64,000 nt of DNA from Neostapfia colusana (GCA_030760725.1 JASWHV010000001.1:77459683-77523682); one strand, 5' to 3'; shown: positions 35,753-48,678, counted from the stretch's first letter. Notes: generated from the letters alone by a model not told the origin. Numbers and translations are program-made.

Positions 35753-35997
35753 GCACATGTCATACTTAAAATTCCATATGCAACAGTAGGTATTGAAGTG
35801 ACAGATGAATAATTGCACAACATTCACATATATTGATAAAGCATAAACTTTATACAAGATACATTATTCTCGGGTCTCCGAGAAGTCGTGCTCAAGTCGT
35901 CACTACCTATACATACACTACTGCCTACACGACATGTCACCGATTACAAAAGTTGGGTTACACTACTCTAGCTGCCCTACTTGGCAACTGTAATCCA

Positions 35998-36937
35998 CTA
36001 CTCGGAGTAGAACTCGACCTCCTGCGGGTCGTCCTCCTCGGGTACCTCTGCTGGTGGCTCCGTATCTACCACCTCTTCTCCCATCTCCGGTTCTCCCATT
36101 GCTGGAAGGCCCAAGACCACCGGTATGCCCAATACCGGAGGTACGAGGTCCTGCAATGCATGCACCTCGTCCATGGCCTGGTTGTAGTCTTCTTCCCAGC
36201 CTTGCCCTTCCTAGTGTCGTCCCGCTCTTGAGCAAGGTCCTCATTCTGCTGGGTTAGGGTCTGCACCAGCTCTTGCAACGCCGCGATGTCGACACGGCTT
36301 TTCCTCTTTGCCTTCTTCAGACGATGCAACTGATTATGTTGCTCATTCAGTCGCTTGATCGTCAGAAGGAGCACATTGCGGAGTGCGCTGTGGGCACTCT
36401 CGAAATGGTCCCCACGGCTTGTGCTCTCCCTGAGCTTTGCGGCGAGATGCTCCGTACGAAAAGCTTGGCTGTCCATCACGGCGTTTCCTGCCTCATTCGG
36501 AGGCTAAGGTTTGCCTCCGCGGGACTGTACCTTGGGCAACCCGGGTCGGCTGCCTCCCGGTACCTTCCTTCCCACACATGATGAGCCCGTCCCTCCACCG
36601 GAACGAGCGCGTATGGAGTGCCCTCCATATCCTTCACGTGTAGTTGGCAGAAACGTGACATGGTGTCATGGGCTGCCACTTGCCACATCCCTTACGGTTG
36701 TCTACCTTTCACTGTGATGGTGAACGGCACCCAACCGGGTGGCGTAGGTCCTGCAGGGACTTCGACATGGATTGTCCACGTCTTGTTCCCCTCCTCGCTT
36801 TCTTCCTTGGCGAAGTACTGCGGCATCTGATTGTACCCGAAATATTGAAGCATCTGCCTCAATGCTTCCGGATAGCCGCTGCGGTGAGAACAGTGGGACA
36901 CCACCCACCCGTTCTCCAACTGCTTATCTGCTGTCAT
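35998..36937 (-). pseudogene. ORF1 of element 4: accessory protein upstream of gag, degraded
   Basis: About 310 codons can be followed from ATG 36937 (MTADKQLENGWVV) to a stop at 36000-35998. The ATG is directly preceded by TTTTTACAG, a strong splice acceptor. The frame is broken by TAA at 36692-36694, a frameshift near 36478 and another near 36195. Features: an N-terminal region with Trp, Cys and Tyr residues, a middle region rich in E, Q, L and K that likely forms a coiled coil (ALQELVQTLTQQNEDLAQER), and a Pro-rich acidic tail ending VEFYSE. The same order of features as the 259-aa ORF1 of family 1 suggests an equivalent gene, but I cannot show homology by eye. Confidence 0.6.
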
Positions 36938-38417
36938 CTGTAAAAATATATTTGATAAATGTCTAAAATTTATTTGAACAGTAAACTATTGAGTTATAAC
37001 ATCAAACATGTCATTGAACTCATAAAACTTGGAAATATAGTTCAGATTTAAACAAATTTGACTGCTGATCTGCTGTCTGCATGACAGCCCTGACCAATTT
37101 TCAGTTCAACCTGATTTAGGCCATGCTAAAGGCAAAACCAATTCGGGAGCTCAACATCGAAGTTAAAGCTAACTTCAGTAGATTTCCAGAAAGCATTTGC
37201 TTGGCCTAAGATATGTCTTGGTTCAAAAGTTATGAGAGGTCAAAGTTAACAGAATTTCTGGAGAAAATTGGACAGCACCTCCCTGCTTTAGGTGCTGATT
37301 TGATCCAAGAATTCCAGTTAATTCTGCTCCCAATCTGACAAAACTTTCTGTTACAAAGTTGTAACCCATCTCATAAGATTTCCATAACTACCTCATTTTC
37401 TATTTTTGGATTTTTATGCAGGAAGTTATACTCAATTTACAGAGAGTTTACAGAGAGTCTTTGCCCTGCCCTGTATTCTGGACAGTTTCAACTCTACTGC
37501 ATTTTTCGATTGGTTAAGGGATGAAACACCTCTGGACCTCAACAGAAAAGTTGTAAAGCTCTTCCAAAGCTTTCCATAAATGTATCATATGACCCAAACC
37601 TCGAAATAACTCAACCTCTAACCTCTGATTAACTTCAGCCTTGATTCAGCTGAAAACAGATTGCTCTGTCCTTAACAACCTATAAGTTGAAAACTTGTTA
37701 ACTTTGAATATCCTGATCAAGGGAAAGAGTTACATCAAGTTTTAGTGCTTTGGATCAAAACCTTCAGTTTTTACAATGAAGTTGTTCATTTAATGGGGTG
37801 TGACGTCGATGCGTCACCAGATCATGTCGGTACTACGTCTCACAAAGAAAAACCTATACCGGATTTAGCCGGCTTCGTTATTTCAGTGGCACTAAACGTC
37901 ACTCGCACACGGATGCTACACATCTACCGTTTCATGGTTAGACTACCTGCAGAAACTCAGACAATCATCAGACTTGGCTGCACACCGAGCCCGGTATCCA
38001 TACAGTCCGTACACCCGGCCCTCATCACTCGCCCGGATATTCTCAAGCCAATCACTCCATGAGTTACGTGTTCACGTTTCAGACCACTTGACGGGGTTTC
38101 CAAATTGCACCACGCACGCCAGGGACAGACGTTGCCCGAATACCCCCAATGACATGAAGAGTCATAGAGGATATCAAAGCGGGTGGGTTACCTGCCACCA
38201 GTGGGGCTCCACCCTTCAGCTCGTGCGCACTGGTGGACAGCGCTTACGTGCACCCCCCAAGACATAAACGTCCCGAGATGCACGATTTTCCGACATAGTC
38301 AAATAGTTTAGTATGCCACTTTCTATACACTAATAACATCCTTATACAGGCTACTAAATTGTTCCTCACTGGATTTTTGGAAAAGATGACCTTTTTAGTG
38401 TGTTAAACCTACAGCGA
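36938..38417 (-). other. Leader region of element 4 between PBS and ORF1
   Basis: About 1.5 kb with no convincing ORF. The half near ORF1 (to about 37750) is AT-rich and may be intron. The half near the PBS is GC-richer and matches, inverted, the leader of element 5 at 63599-64000. It ends in the ORF1 acceptor TTTTTACAG. Confidence 0.6.
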
Positions 38418-38429
38418 GCTCTGATACCA
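38418..38429 (-). other. Primer binding site of element 4, initiator Met tRNA
   Basis: TGGTATCAGAGC on the minus strand, 4 bp from the LTR end at 38434. Confidence 0.9.
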
Positions 38430-38433
38430 ACGC

Positions 38434-39433
38434 TGACACGACCCCACGGTCTTGTCGAGCCAGGATCACGCTGAGGGGTGCTGCGTTGCACAGCACCAGA
38501 TAACACACATCAAAGGTACAAAGCGGAAGCAAAATTTACTACATAAAGAGGTTTATGAACATTTTTACATCAAAATAGGTCCAGTCTACACTCATAGGCG
38601 TAGACTACGCATCAAGTTCACGTTCAGCCCGTGAACATGTCCTTGCTAGCACGCACACACACTAACACGGCGGCGTGCATGACTCCCACTCGACGGGATT
38701 CCCCTCCTAGTGTTCCGCCTCCTCTTTGGGAGTCCCTCCCTCATAGAACCCTGCAAAAGCATCAAACACAAGCAGTGAGCACGAAGGCTCAGCAAGACTG
38801 ACCCGTCTCTCCTAAACATGGAACTTATACATTAGGGGTGATAGGTACATGTGGTAAAAATCATTTGCAAGGACTCGCCTAATTAGTGGGACCTTACTTT
38901 CAAGTTTTAGCAGCAGGTTGTGGAGAACCTTACGATAAGGCACATGAGAGAGGCGCAATCAAACAAGAAACACATTTCTCTCATGTACATTGTCCAAAGT
39001 TGAAAAGAACTTTAGTTAGCTCTAAACTACAACAAATCATTAGCAATCAAGCCCATCTTTCAATCAGCAACATTTTAACATGAAACTAGCCTGTCCTTTC
39101 TACGTCACGGTACAGTGAACAAGTGGTACTCACTGACCGTGAGGGACGGTGATTATAATCAATTTACACCTGCAGGGTTACCCGAATAACCCGTCACGTA
39201 CGCCCGTACTCGATGTTGCCTACAACAACCATCACGGACGCCGTACGCAACTACCTTTCATCCGTTAGCCAAATGTTGAACTGGTCCAATCGTCCCGAGC
39301 AAGAGGTCTCTGCACGCGCATCTCAGTGCCGCTAGCCGATTTACACCTCGAACTCTCAACCAACCCTCTGAACGACCAGCTATGCCTCAACACCCAGCTA
39401 CCGGATTTACATCGGTTTCCCGGTTCCCATCTA
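38434..39433 (-). repeat. 5' LTR of element 4, only the PBS-proximal 1 kb
   Basis: In plus reading it starts TGACACGACCCC at 38434 and is cut at 39433 by the family-1 LTR of the right array. It matches the reverse complement of about 62575-63583. The final candidate LTR exon is present (38750-38707) after acceptor GCTTTTGCAG, but TAG replaces a CAG codon, so it is shortened. The flank at the break is ATCTA (39429-39433). Confidence 0.88.
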
Positions 39434-42400
39434 TGTCACACCCGGTTTTTCCGAAGAACAACCAAGTGAATATCACATGTATGCCAGGATCATTTTCTCA
39501 TACATGAGATGACAAATAGTGAAGCATCATTTATTACAAGCCAGGTGTCGAATATAAATAAGTCTTACATAGCAATTGTCTCGATGGACAATAATAAGTT
39601 TATCACAAGTAAATAAGCTAGCAGCGGAATATTATTCTTGAGGGCTCCGTCACAGGCGTTGTCCGGGGGTCTCCATGAACCTAGAAACCTTCTTCGGATC
39701 CAAAATCTTGGTCATTATACACCACCTCATTATCTTGACCTGAGCAGCAATATAAACCAACAAATATGCAAGGTTGAGTACCGATGGTACTCAGCAAGTG
39801 TGGGAAAGTTATGTCATGCATGGCTAGAACAAGGGGAGGTTGAACTCATGGTTAAAGCACTATGCCATTAATACCTATTACCTTCACTTATTAAGCATCT
39901 ACATTACTACACAGGTGAAATGGTCCCAATCTCCCATCCCATCATCATAATCAAATAACCATAACATCATTTCCAATGTTAAGCTCCCCGTTTAACATCC
40001 ACAACCTCCAAGGTCATCATTCTCTAATCATGAATAAGTCCAAGCCGCTCTTGACCGTGAGAACGGCTGTCATGATAGTTTTGACTCTGCAGAGTTTGTA
40101 CCACTGTACCCACATGTAGTGATGTCATCCCCCATTGCCGGGTGGACTAAAAGAACCTCCATTATGCCAGTGGCTATGAACCACATTCACACTTCCTAGG
40201 TTTGTAGCCAGGAGATCACTACGAAGCCTTTACAAAGGGATTCCTGACGAGCATGGGCCCACTGAGGTTTCACCCATAACAGCATACAAGAGGCTCCAAC
40301 CCCGCTGCAGTGGCCCCCTCTTGAGCCTTGCGGTTCATATGGTAGTCCAGCTGACACCTATTCCCCGCACCATCCAACACACCCATACTACGCCGGGGAT
40401 ACACCTAATTAATTGGCCAAGCTGCCCCATCTCAGCATGTGGTTGGCACGGTAAAGCCAGGTTACATGCTCCATGAACCGGTCCTTAGAATCCAGGCAAG
40501 TACTAAACACAAACCCGAGTCTCGTGCACCCAGCACACAACCAAAACATCCAACTTGCCTTGATCCCTACCTCTACATAACTCACAATATCTCATTCAAG
40601 AGTATGGTAAAATAAACTGATGATCTCATATCCCAAATATCCCATTCTAAGCATGGCTAAGCATATGCATAATAATAAATGACATGATAAAATAAATCCC
40701 AATCCCAAGCTACAAGGGAACAAGGTAATGCAATTCTAGGGAAACTTCCTAGCATGGGTTTCATATTTAACTTGACAATGCAATAATTCTATCTAAACAT
40801 CCTAGTATAGGATCAAAGTGGTCAAGGACACTTGCATCCTTCCTGCTGCTCTTGAAATGGGTAGTCCTAATCTTGGAAAGGAATAACTTGCTCTTGAGCA
40901 GGTTCTACATCATACCATCACACATAGCAAAAGAAAAACAACAATCCATAAGACATAGTTCACACTTCCTCTTCATACAAACCACACATTCACATGTAAC
41001 AAAGCCATTCACAACTTCTATGTGTTGTGTTTACTCTATGTGTGTTGACCTTTGGCTTACAAGCACTTTTAATCATGTGTATATGATTCCTACTTTTGTG
41101 TTCACATTTATGCTTGCATACTTTATACATGAGTTTCCAATTTAAATAATTTTCCTTATATTCAATTACTACACCTTTTAGCTACCAAGTATGCATGAAA
41201 GGTATTTTCCTTCTCCATATGTGTCTTCAGAATTTCTACCAACCCTAAACTGAATTCTTTGGATTTTCGAAACTCCATTTATCATTTACTAGTTGCTATA
41301 TTTTCAGATTTAACTCCTATGCCTAAATGTGAACTTTATTAGGAAAATAACAAGACACATCATCTAAACAGAATAGGTTCTGATCTAAAATATTTACTAA
41401 TATATTTTTGACCTTTTCCTCTGATGTAAGCTATTTTACATTTATTTTCCCTATTTTCAGAACTATTCTTTACTTAAAAATGTGTCCCTATACTAATAAA
41501 TGTGAATAATAAATTAAACAGATTCATTTCAGCCCAAAATATATTTTTATCTCACTCCAAAATTTTCTAAGTACTGAGAAAGTTTTTAATTTAATTTTGA
41601 CAATATGTTTGCCCCCTTTTTAAATTTTAAATACTAGCCACATATTCAATTTCATAAATTAAATATCAAACAGGATTAAAAAGGTAAACTCACCCCACTA
41701 CAGGATCTATAATATTATTTTAACAATTTTCAGTGGTCTACCTACTCATAACAGAGGAGTTTTTCCTAATTTTTATTAAGTCCAGGGGCTAAAACTGATT
41801 TTTAAATGAATTTACATGATTTTCTGAAGTTCCAGGGGCTAGATCAGAAGTTTCCGGGGCTAGCTCTTATTTGCCGAGAACCCCAGGGGGTAGCACGTAA
41901 GATTTCCAGTCTTTATAACGCGGGGCTGACGTTGACCATCCGATTTAAAACAGACGGCTGAGATTACAACGTCAAACCGGTACGCGGGGATTTAAACTCT
42001 ACCGTGCGATTTAAAATAAACGGCGCACAAGCGGCCACGTCGCTCTGATCGAGCGCGGGCGGCGCTGCCCGGCGGTGCACGGCGGCGGGAGGCGGCGATC
42101 TCGCCGGAGAGTTTCGGATCTTCGGGAATTCTTCCTGAAACTGTGATTTTATGGCATAGATCGGTGGAGGGGAGGTCGGGGATCTCAACTCGGGGGTTTT
42201 CTTGAGCTCGGAGGTCCTGGAAGGCGGTCGGCGACGAGGTCCGAGGTGAATTCACGGCGAGGCTCGTCGGCGCTGTGTTTGAACCGCAAGTCACCGAGTT
42301 TTCTGCACCTGCAAGGTTCCCCGGAGGTGGTGGATCAAGACCAGCGAGTTAGATCGGAATTTCCGAGCATAGATCGGCCAGAATTCTCCGAAGAAGCTCG

Positions 42401-42861
42401 GGTTCTCACCGGAGAGAAAATCGGCGGATCGCGTGGGAACAACGGGACAAAGTCGGGGTTTTTATAGACGGGGGAGGGTGGCGGGTTGGTTTAGATCGAG
42501 CTGGAGTCTTCGAGGTCCGGAAATCGGCTGGGATACGCGAGAATTCCCGATCGGTTTTGATTCGGGTGAGAGAGTCCCTGCCAATCGCGGCGCGGGCGCC
42601 AGGAAGAAGAAGGCTGGCGGGTCCCGCCTGTCAGTAGGAGGAAGGGGGCGCGCGCGGCTGCGGGCTGGCGCGGGGTTTGGGTGGGCCGGCTGGTGGGTTT
42701 CGGCCCACTGGCCGGTTTTTTCTGTTTTCCTTTTTCTTTTTCTATTTCTTTTCTGTTTTGAGTTTAAATTGAATTCCAGTTTGAATTTAAATTGTTGCAA
42801 AACATGCAACACGTCCAAAAAATTTTAAATTCCACTCTTAACAGGATTTTGGGGTGTTACA
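39434..42861 (-). repeat. LTR E, 3' LTR of the array (3428 bp)
   Basis: It runs TGTCACACCC to GGGGTGTTACA. TATA box TATAAAAA at 42466-42459. The leader donor is changed (GAG|TTGAG in place of GTGAG), and candidate exon a (about 40838-40906) has a CAG-to-TAG stop and an altered donor (GAT|GCAAGT). The LTR mini-gene is therefore decayed in this copy. Confidence 0.92.
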
Positions 42862-42884
42862 GGTTAACCCCCATTAAAAGAAAT
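42862..42884 (-). other. Polypurine tract of array body 1
   Basis: In sense TTTTAATGGGGGTTAACC before TGTAACACC; degraded relative to the others (AATGGGGGTTAACC against AAGGGGGGTAGAGC). Confidence 0.65.
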
Positions 42885-42906
42885 CTCGTCCTCGAGATTG
42901 GTGGTT

Positions 42907-45900
42907 CTAAGAAAACAATTCCGAAAATTGTGCCTTAAGCTCATCTTCCCGTTCCCAGGTGGCTTCCTCTTCTGAGTGATGCTTCCATTGCACCTTGCAC
43001 ATCCGGATTCTTTTATTTCTGGTGAGGCGTTCCATTGTCTCCAAAATCTTGTATGGTTGCTCGGCATAAGACAAATCCTCAGCTACGTCCACTTCATTCA
43101 TGGGTAACACCTCTTCAGGCGTTCTCAGGCATTTCTTGAGTTGTGACACATGGAACACATCGTGCACATCCGATAGACGAGTCGGTAACTCTAGTTGATA
43201 CGCCACTTCGCCTTTCCTTTCCAGAACTTGTAAGGGTCCGATGTATCGAGGTGACAACTTCCCTTTCACCTTGAACCGACGAAGTCCTCTGATAGGGGAC
43301 ACCTTGAGATAGACATAGTCTCCCACGTTGAAAACGAGCTCTCTTCTTCGTACATCGGCATAGCTCTTTTGGCGTGTCTGTGCTATCCTCAAATTGTTGT
43401 GAATTTCCCTCACCTTCGCCTCGGCTTCTTGTAGTACTTCTGAACCAAACACTTTACTTTCCCCCGTTTGGTTCCAAAATAGGGGAGTTCTGCACTTCCT
43501 CCCGTACAAAGCTTCAAACGGTGACATCTTCATACCAGCTTGATAGCTGTTGTTATAGGAAAACTCCGCATAAGGTAAGTTCTTATCCCAACTCCGATTG
43601 TTTTTGAGTGCACATGCCCTCAGCATATCTTCAAGAATCTGATTGGTTCTTTCCGTCTGCCCATCAGTTTGGGGATGATAGGCAGAACTAAAGTTCAGAT
43701 GGGTTCCCATGGTTTCGTGCAACTTCTGCCAGAACCTCGACGTGAACTGTGTCCCTCGATCCGACACAATCTTCTTTGGCACTCCATGGTAGCACACGAT
43801 CCTTGACATGTACAACTCTGCCAATTTGGATCCGCTGTAGCTTTCTTTCACGGGGATGAAATGAGCTACCTTGGTTACCATATCAATGATGACCCATTTT
43901 TGATCATATCCTGATTGGGTCCTAGGCAATCCCACTATGAAATCCATACCGATTTCTTCCCATTTCCATTCTGGCACTTTGAGTGGTTGCAATAATCCCG
44001 CGGGTCGTTGATGCTCTGCTTTCACCAACTGACATGTGTCACATAGGGCAACATGTTCCGCGACATATCGCTTCATGCCATACCACCAATACCTGCTCTT
44101 GAGGTCCTGATACATCTTCGTACTCCCAGGATGAATGGAATAGTCAGAATCATGAGCCTCCTTCAGAATCAATTCACGGATCTCCTTTACTTCTGGCACA
44201 CAGATTCTTTTCCCGTGCCACACCGTTCCTTGTTCATCCTCTCTAAAACCAGGAGCTTTATTTTCCTTGATTAGTTGCCTGATCTCTTGTATCTTCTCGT
44301 CTTTCTTTTGACCCTCGCGGATGTCTCGCTCTAGAGTGGAGTCCACTTCCATGGCGATGGCTTCACCACTATTTACCAGGCATAGATTGAGCCTTATAAC
44401 CTCGTCCTTCAATTCTGCAGGCATGTCCTTCAAGCGTAACTTATTGACCTGCACTTTCCGACTTAATGCATCGGCCACGACGTTTGCTTTCCCAGGATGA
44501 TAGTTGATGCCCACATCAAATTCATTGATTAGCTCTAACCATCTCCTTTGTCTGAGGTTGAGATCTGGCTGTGTGAAAATGTACTTCAAACTCTTATGAT
44601 CCGTATATATCTATGTCCTCTTCCCCATCAAATAGTGTCGCCAAATTTTCAACGCGTGTACCACTGCGGCTAGTTCTAAGTCATGTGTAGGATAGTTTTT
44701 CTCGTGCTTCCGAAGCTGCCGGGATGCATATGCCACGACATGCCCTTCTTGCATGAGAACACATCCCAACCCGTTTCCAGAGGCATCGCAGTACACTGTG
44801 AAATTCTTCTGCACATCTGGCATAACCAACACTGGGGCTGTTGTCAATCTTTTCTTTACCTCCTGAAAACTCGTCTCGCACTGTGGCGTCCATGTGAATG
44901 TGATTCCCTTCTCCAACAGTTTGGTGAGGGGTCTCGAGATTTTAGAGTATCCCTCAATAAACCGTCGATAGTATCCATCCAATCCCAAGAAGCTTCGAAC
45001 TTCCCCGACATTTTCAGGGGTCTTCCACTTCTGTATATCCTCGATTTTGGCGGGATCTACAGAGATTTCTCCCTCCGAGATTATATGTCCTAAGAAAGGA
45101 ACTCTCTTCAGCCAAAACTCACACTTGCTCAACTTGGCATATATTTGGTGTTCTCTCAGCCTCTGCAACACCAGCCTTAGATGTTTCTCATGTTCTTCTT
45201 CATCTTTGGAGAAGACGAGAATGTCATCTATGAAAACCACCACAAATTTGTCCAGATATTCCATGAATACCTTGTTCATGAGATACATGAAATATGCCGG
45301 GGCATTAGTTAGCCCGAAAGGCATGACAGTGTATTCATACATTCCGTACCGAGATACGAAAGCAGTCTTGGGAATATCAGATTGCCTTATCTTGAGTTGG
45401 TGGTATCCCGACCTGAGATCAATTTTCGAGAACACACAAGCTCCCCTCAACTGATCAAACAAGATTTCAATGCGGGGTAATGGGTACTTGTTCTTGATGG
45501 TTACCTCATTCAAGGCACGGTAATCCATGCATAACCTTTGGATTCCGTCCTTCTTGGGCACAAATATGACCGGTGCCCCCCATGGTGAGGAACTAGGATG
45601 AATATACCCCTTCTCCGTCAATTCTCTCAAATGATCCTTGAGTTCTCCCAGCTGCTTGGAGTCCATCCGATAAGGTCTCTTGTATATCGGGGCTGTTCCA
45701 GGCACTAGCTCAATTGCGAATTCCACTTCACGATCGGGAGGCATACCTGGCAACTCCTCCGGAAAAACATCTGGATATTCCCTGATAATCCTGATCTCCT
45801 CCACTTTCACCTCAACTTGATTTAATTTAATGTCACTCCTAGGCTCTTGTATTGTTATGAACTTTACTTTTGTGCCACTAGGGTGAGTTAGTTCCACCGT

Positions 45901-47376
45901 TCTGGTCGAACAATAGATGATTCCCTTATGTTTGGTCAACCAATCCATACCCAAGATAATATCTATCCCTTGTGAATCTATCACTATGAGGTTAGCAGTA
46001 AATACTACCCCATTAATGTCTAGGTTCACTTTGGGACACACTTGTCTTGTCCTTATTTCTCCACCCGGAGAGTTTACGGCTAGCATATGGTTCATTTGTG
46101 TTGTTGCTAGGTCATGCTTCTTAACAAACCCTTGAGCAATGAACGAGTGGGTAGCACCAGAATGAAACAGCAGGGTTGCAATGTGTAAATTGGCAGGAAA
46201 CTTACCAACTACCACGTCGGGTGCCTCTTGTGCTTCCTCCATAGTGACGTGGTTCACCCGTCCTCTCATTACATTCTGCTGTTGTGGCTGCGCGGGCTTC
46301 TTCTTTGGGCACTTATGGGCATAGTGCCCCACTTCACCACAATTAAAACATTGCACCCCAACCTTAGGTGCTTGGCCTTTATTGTCTTGGGGTTGGTTTG
46401 GGGGTCCTTGCACTGCTGGTCGAGGTGGATATGCGGGGCGAGGCTGCTGTACAAACTGACGTTGCTGCTGTGCTGGTGCTGCCGGAGGCCTGTAGTTCGG
46501 GTTGTACCCTCTTGATGCTGAGTAGGGTACCGCAGCATGGTTCGTCTGCCCTGCAGGTTGCTGCATCAGACGTGGGCGGGTGTTGCTCCCTGAGGCTTGA
46601 TGTGACCACCCGACCTTCCTCTTATTCTAATTTTCCAAGGCCTTCAGTTTCCTTTCCACCACAAACGCTCTGTCCACCATCTTTTGGAAGCTTTCATACT
46701 CATTTGAGGACATTGCACACTGCATTTCTGCGGTAAGTCCCTCCACGAAATAATCTTGTTTCTGCTCATCAGTCTCTATGTCCCGTGGGGCATAACGGGA
46801 TAGTTGAGTAAACTTAGTGAGGTATTCCCTCACCGTCATGTTTCCCTGCTGCAGTCCCAATAACTCCTTCCTCTTGTTTTTGAGTTCACCTCTTGGGATG
46901 TAATGGTTGCGGAAGCTATGCTTGAACTCTTCCCAAGTGATACTCTCAGGGTCATGATGGGCGGCCACGTAGGCGGTCCACCAATTAGCAGCAGGTCCAT
47001 GCAATTGATGAGAGGCAAACAGCACCCTCTCATACCCTTGGCACTGTATAATCCTCATCTTGCTTTCAATGGTCTTTAGCCAATCATCTGCCTCCAGAGG
47101 TTCAGCAGCACTTGCAAACTTTGGAGGTTGATTCCCTAGAAACTCACTCAACCTTGGTTGGCGTGGTGCAGCTTGTGGAGGTGGAACTTGATGCAAGTTG
47201 GCCACCACTTGAGTCAAGTTCTGGATGAGCTGATTTTGATTCTCCAGCATTTGGTGGAGGGGATCAACTCCTTCACGGCGACCACCCCGGTCCTGGCCTC
47301 CTAAAAGATGAGGGTTGCAGGCCTCATTGTTGTTGTTGGCCGGGTTGGCAGCATGACCTTTTCCCCTTCCGGCCAT
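42907..47376 (-). pseudogene. gag-pol of array body 1, two premature stops
   Basis: The full 4470-nt frame (1489 codons and stop) is preserved in length, with ATG 47376 and stop TAG 42909-42907. Two G-to-T changes create TAG at 46627-46629 (late Gag) and 44611-44613 (RNase H, in GKRTEIYTDH). Approximate residues: CCHC 341-354, protease Asp 404, RT FIDD 714, RNase H Asp 861, integrase HHCC 1075-1110, integrase core Asp 1142, Asp 1203 and Glu near 1242, GPY/F-like 1378, chromodomain 1435-1489 ending KAQFSELFS. The protease motif is LFHSGATHS, so the catalytic Asp is replaced by His. The base before ATG is CAA, not CAG, so the proposed gag splice site is lost. Confidence 0.94.
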
Positions 47377-47680
47377 TTGGCATGATCAACCAAATGTTAA
47401 TTTAAAGTATTACGTATTATCTCACTACTTTCACTTGTTTGTACTTTGAAGTGTTGAAGCTTTGTTATACTTTTCTGAGGTTTCATATCTCACACAAAAA
47501 TAAATGCAATATTATTTCATGTTGGTTTTTCACACCAAAGCAAGACAATCTGAAGACGAGGCTGTGGACAATTGCTCATGGCTTCAACAACTCACGTCAC
47601 ACACCAAGCATTAACACACCATTAACTAAGGTAACGACTCGACTATTCCACATCTTGCTAACTAAGGGAAGGACTCTACA
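47377..47680 (-). other. Spacer between ORF1 and gag of array body 1
   Basis: AT-rich; nothing coding seen. It ends CATGCCAA before the gag ATG, where two of the other copies have GCCAG and one ACCAG. Confidence 0.5.
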
Positions 47681-48460
47681 CTACTCGTTTTCTTGAGCTG
47701 GCTCCTCGGGATCTTCCTCATCATTTCGGCTGCCTTCTGACTCTGCTTTGGGTGGGGAGGCTGCTGGTGGAGAAGTGCGACGACGCCTGATCACTCGGCG
47801 ATCTGGGGAGTCAGGAGTCCATGTATCATTCACGGTGACACACAGTTCATTCCCATCTCCTCTTTCTCTCGCCCTCAAGCAGGCTCGAAGCAACGCCTCG
47901 GTTTCCTTCAGGGTGTCACGAACATCCTGAAGCTCCTGCTGACACTCCTGCAGTCGAGTGCTGAGCATAGCAGCATCCTCCAAGCACAGGTCCATGTGCT
48001 CATGGGAAGTCCCTTGCTGCACTGGCGGGTACTTATACTCCGCGGTACCACTCTCGCGCTGGAGGACATACATGTACTCAGTCCTATCTAGGTGTCGACG
48101 ATAGATGTGACTCTGGCAGGTGATGGCCTCCCAGGTGACATCCTTTTCTGCATCGACCTGTGTCGCTCGACAAGCCGGAGAGCGGTGGATCTTGAGCAGC
48201 TGATTTTCATGGATAATCCTCATTTCTGAACTCCATTCTTCCCGCTTCTCCCGGATGGTTCTGGTGGAGCTATAGTGTATGATTAGCTTGCCCGTATTGC
48301 CGGCGGCTTCAAGCATACGTCGAAGACGGCGCAACAAGCCTCCTACTGCCAATCCGTAGGAAAGGTACGTCACCGGACGGCTCTCCTCTCTTTCGGCAAG
48401 GGCAACTACGGGAACTCCCCCTCCTGTGGACTTGCGAGCGGTGCGAATCATGCGAACCAT
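47681..48460 (-). CDS. ORF1 of array body 1: accessory protein upstream of gag, unknown function
   Basis: An intact 259-aa frame colinear with those at 8694 and 24660. Substitutions include R to G in STGGGVPVV and R to K-type changes near the coiled coil. Acidic tail EEDPEEPAQENE retained. ATG abuts the splice acceptor TTTTGTTTTAG. Confidence 0.75.
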   Translation of the reverse strand: MVRMIRTARKSTGGGVPVVALAEREESRPVTYLSYGLAVGGLLRRLRRMLEAAGNTGKLIIHYSSTRTIREKREEWSSEMRIIHENQLLKIHRSPACRATQVDAEKDVTWEAITCQSHIYRRHLDRTEYMYVLQRESGTAEYKYPPVQQGTSHEHMDLCLEDAAMLSTRLQECQQELQDVRDTLKETEALLRACLRARERGDGNELCVTVNDTWTPDSPDRRVIRRRRTSPPAASPPKAESEGSRNDEEDPEEPAQENE

Positions 48461-48633
48461 CTAAAACAAAAAGCATTTAAACTTAGGTTAGATAAACTTT
48501 TAAACAAAAATCCTGTTTTGAATGAAAGTTGGGGTAAGATGAAGAAAGTGACTTCATTAAATAACACTTTTCAACACACACCTTGTAAAATAGTTTTTAA
48601 GAAAATAGGGCCCTTAAATACGTCCATTTCTAC
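48461..48633 (-). other. Candidate leader intron before ORF1 of array body 1
   Basis: A 173-nt U-rich segment with TAG|GTAGAA donor and TTTTAG|ATG acceptor. Confidence 0.5.
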
Positions 48634-48661
48634 CTAGGTCCACGTTCCTACGGGCAACATT

Positions 48662-48674
48662 GGCTCTGATACCA
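48662..48674 (-). other. Primer binding site of array body 1
   Basis: TGGTATCAGAGCC on the minus strand, 4 bp from LTR F at 48679. Confidence 0.9.
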
Positions 48675-48678
48675 CTTC

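Larger units (their letters stand above)
33060..39433 (-). mobile_element. Element 4: family-2 Ty3/Gypsy chromovirus-like element, 5' portion
   Basis: In element orientation: partial 5' LTR (39433-38434), PBS, long leader, degraded ORF1, gag, and pol up to the start of RNase H, where element 2 interrupts it at 33060. The rest of pol and the 3' LTR should lie left of the window. The RT sequence groups with chromoviruses by motif similarity to family 1, but Gag and LTR differ throughout. The lesions in all three genes and its position as host of later insertions make it the oldest layer. Confidence 0.88.

Noticed and set aside
37000..37800. Possible CRISPR, tandem repeat or structured RNA in the element 4 leader
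   Set aside because: No regular repeats or strong hairpins were seen; it is simply AT-rich leader or intron-like DNA.
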